Source: Oscheius dolichura (Eukaryota; Nematoda; Chromadorea; Rhabditida; Rhabditidae). From it: 64,000 bases of DNA. Both the position numbers and the translations under genes were made by a program. Shown here one piece after another: positions 62,058 through 64,000 of this stretch. Under the pieces are notes generated by a model. It saw nothing but the letters and a program-made list of their open reading frames with translations, searched no databases and was not told the origin of the DNA. Positions within the stretch are counted from its first letter, which is position 1. Each line of letters begins with the position of its first letter. The stretch covers positions 6,262,001 to 6,326,000 of the forward strand of contig OW051495.1 in NCBI GenBank assembly GCA_932521035.1, given 5' to 3'.

Positions 62058-62407
62058 CATGGTGAAGTTGAACGTTGGCCATCCTCGGAGATGATCTCCT
62101 TGGTGAAGTGTTCATCAAGGACTTTGGTGGCTTCCCGAGGTTGGCGGTGGCGGCAATCATCTGCATACGGGCGGCGGTGAATGCGATGATGTTCTGCTCG
62201 TTCTGATGCTCGTGCTGGTACAACTCCTCGTAGAGCTGGAGAGAACAGGATCCCCGGTTGAAATCCGCCAGGAAGTGGCTACTGAGGTTCTCCTTTTGGA
62301 TGCGTACCACCTCCCTGGCCGCGCTTAATAGCACGGTAGCGTGCTTCAGCCCAGATCTTGATTGGGCCTCGGCATCCAGAAAGACGATAATCTCCGAGAA
62401 TGTGACC
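62058..62407 (-). CDS. Partial model of an unknown helical protein with a frame break
   Basis: One large exon reads VTFSEIIVFLDAEAQSRSGL, KHATVLLSAAREVVRIQKEN, LSSHFLADFNRGSCSLQLYE, ELYQHEHQNEQNIIAFTAAR and MQMIAATANLG, a heptad-like helical protein. At about 62138, in a GGG run, the conserved-looking frame shifts by one base to EATKVLDEHFTKEIISEDGQ and RSTSPW before a gtgagt donor. The upstream acceptor tcatttag|GGTCACA is at 62407. The true start (perhaps near 62578, MSTATEAG) and the last exons are not resolved. Family not recognised; a BAR-like helical bundle is one possibility. Confidence 0.4.
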
Positions 62408-62922
62408 CTAAATGACGATTCTTTACGTACTATCCATGAATCAGAGCAGCAGGCTATTTCACTGCGTATTCTGGGCAAGAGACCAGCTGCCCTGTACTGG
62501 ACACAGGGAGGATGGCGGGGGACTCAGAGGCCCGGCGCATCGTTAGTCTTCATCGGCCAGCCTCGGTCGCCGTCGACATTTCGGTTATGATTTTTCGAAA
62601 AGTCGAGAGCGTAGATCCTCCGATTCTTTACGAATTTGGTCAATCTTAGCCGTCTGAGATTCGAATTAAATTAGTACCTCTTCTCAGAGTTGACTGTCCA
62701 CAAACACTAACAATTACTAACTGTTCGAGTTTCTGGTTAGAGTAAGTCGAAACAGGGAGTGGTACTAAACATTTATTCTAGAATCCCAAACAAATTACAT
62801 TCGGATCTGCGACATGGGTCTGCTTCGTGGCCGGGATGTCTGCTTGCTTGTCGTATAGTTTGATGACCATTACTCCGAAAAACAATCGTTTTTTTCTTTT
62901 GGAAAGGTTGCTTACGGGGGTT

Positions 62923-63444
62923 TTACTTCCTGGATCGATTGTCATCTTCTCCGAAAGAATACCAGACCACCGACAAGGCAGCGCCAGCTCCTCCCATAGC
63001 GTAGACGAGAGTGCTCCAGAGATGATCCTGATGACACCGGCCAGGATCAGCTCAGGGGCTATAAATCGATTGCCTGCCTGAAAATTGTTACTATCAAAAT
63101 ATAACCGGAGGAAATACCGAGAATTTGAGCTCGTAGGTGATGTTCACCACTGCTTTTCCGAAGAAGTAGTCCGTACCAATTCGGACGAGGGCGTCATCTT
63201 TCAGTTTCAAGGCAAATCTCCTGAAGATGGTTGGGGTTTTCGGCTCAACCGCGATAACATACGGATAATCGAAGGTCAACCCTGTCCAGTCCCCATTTTG
63301 GTAGATGAGTCCTCTGGCAGCCGTGGTGGCGATGATCATATAGGCTCCAAGTGGGTGCGGCGCCCGCGGATATAAGTTCCTATCCTTCTCGGCGCGCGGA
63401 TATAAGTTCTTATTCTTAATTTTTTTTCCATTCAACTCTCCCAT
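62923..63444 (-). CDS. Unknown protein with a tandem NLYPRA motif and hydrophobic C-terminus
   Basis: The ATG at 63442-63444 opens MGELNGKKIKNKNLYPRAEK, with NLYPRA repeated 11 residues later, then LGAYMIIATTAARGLIYQNG, DWTGLTFDYPYVIAVEPKTP, TIFRRFALKLKDDALVRIGT and YFFGKAVVNITYELKFS. Splicing the next exon at tcatcag|GATCATC gives DHLWSTLVYAMGGAGAALSV, VWYSFGEDDNRSRK and a stop at 62923. Using the nearer acceptor instead gives a different C-terminus ending ICLGF near 62781. The hydrophobic last helix favours the first model. No family is recognised. Confidence 0.45.
63355..63415. repeat. Two-copy tandem repeat around GCGGATATAAGTTC
   Basis: CGCGGATATAAGTTCCTATCC and the next CGCGGATATAAGTTCTTATTC are two tandem copies (20 bases of each shown: CGCGGATATAAGTTCCTATC, CGCGGATATAAGTTCTTATT). 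They encode the doubled NLYPRA in the minus-strand gene, if that part is really coding. Confidence 0.7.
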
Positions 63445-63699
63445 GTAACCAATACGGTATTTATCCTGTCAGTATTTTTGTTTATGGTTATTTTACCAAC
63501 ATCCTTTCCAAGCAATTGTATTAAGATTCGGAACGGATTGGCCAAGGTTCATCCAGAATCTCTCCCCCATGTGTGCAGTCCTTTGCTGTTCATCGCTTGC
63601 TTATCGGAAAGGAAATATTATGAAATAACCGAAAGTTTGCGACGAGATGCCGATCCACTGAAACCATTGCCTGCCTTCCGAAAGATGCTTGTTTCAATT

Positions 63700-64000
63700 T
63701 CAGAAGATAAGAATCTCAGTAAGCGTCCATGGTCTCCATTCCACGATCCTTCTCGTCCATCGGTCAATGTCTCCTTCGGCCAGTCTTCTCGCCCATTGCC
63801 ATTTCCGTTCTGCACAGCGTCGTCTGATGTCCGGAAGAGGGCACTTCTGGTAGAGCCATTCGTTAGTCCGGTGTTCCAGAAGGCTGACTTTCAGCATCTT
63901 CCTCATCATCCGTCGTTGTGCGATGGCCAGCTTGGAGACGTCCCTCTGTCGCAGAGCCCATGTCTCACAGCCGTAGAGGAGGGCTGGCTCGACGCAGGAA
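63700..64000 (-). mobile_element. LINE retrotransposon, C-terminal end of reverse transcriptase (truncated by the window edge)
   Basis: The minus-strand frame reads SCVEPALLYGCETWALRQRD, VSKLAIAQRRMMRKMLKVSL, LEHRTNEWLYQKCPLPDIRR, RCAERKWQWARRLAEGDID and RWTRRIVEWRPWT, stop at 63700. The LLYGCETW...RRMxRxMLxVSLxxxxxNExL...RKWxWAxxLAxxxxxRWT pattern is the conserved C-terminus after the reverse-transcriptase domain of non-LTR elements (RTE/CR1-like). The rest lies to the right of the window. Between this and the gene at 63444 (63445-63699) nothing else is recognised. Confidence 0.85.

Overview
The window is nuclear DNA from a nematode, most likely a rhabditid-type chromadorean. The evidence is a cuticle collagen with a nematode N-terminal anchor, an ET-module (nematode-specific Cys-rich) surface protein, an Srt-class chemoreceptor and an UNC-93-like protein. 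Introns are very short (mostly about 35-45 nt, gt...tttcag/tttag), and many start codons lie a few bases after a TTTCAG/TTTAG acceptor, as in SL trans-splicing. Genes are dense and on both strands. I saw no rRNA, tRNA, CRISPR or bacterial features. Gene models were spliced by eye, so gene spans are more secure than single exon borders.

Layout. 1-8.2 kb: first exon of an SPT2-like histone chaperone, a divergent SHPRH-type SNF2/RING ubiquitin ligase, and a PLP enzyme of the cystathionine-beta-synthase/cysteine-synthase fold. 9-14 kb: a secreted four-repeat Cys protein and polycystin-2. 14-18 kb: two small CaaX-box proteins (one a G-protein gamma subunit), an unknown protein and a cuticle collagen. 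18-26 kb: mitochondrial dihydrolipoamide dehydrogenase, a DOMON/GPI protein and an eight-EGF secreted protein. 26-32 kb: a BED-finger-like gene, actin with introns loaded with transposon-derived foldback repeats, and an aldo-keto reductase. 32-34 kb: an unknown type I membrane protein. 34-45.4 kb: a tandem cluster of four clan-2 cytochrome P450s, the first a pseudogene, with a C-type lectin between the second and third. 45.8-51.5 kb: small secreted proteins, one a previously uncalled short peptide precursor, plus a PAM2-motif protein and a minimal thaumatin-like protein. 52-62 kb: a roughly 1,200-residue GPI-anchored ET-module protein built from three super-repeats, a multi-pass membrane protein, an UNC-93-like protein and an Srt receptor. 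62-64 kb: two poorly understood genes and the 3' end of a LINE reverse transcriptase.

Working together: the P450s, aldo-keto reductase and C-type lectin suggest a detoxification/environment-response neighbourhood; collagen, DOMON, EGF and ET proteins are extracellular or surface components; actin, DLD and SHPRH are housekeeping. The most notable structures are a nested set of TA-target-site MITEs in the largest actin intron, one family of which recurs in the giant intron of a P450 gene 13 kb away, the hidden secreted-peptide gene at 46.4-46.8 kb, and the three-fold ET super-repeat. Two apparent one-base frameshifts in otherwise well-conserved genes (SHPRH and the 62 kb gene) sit at homopolymer runs and suggest residual assembly indels.
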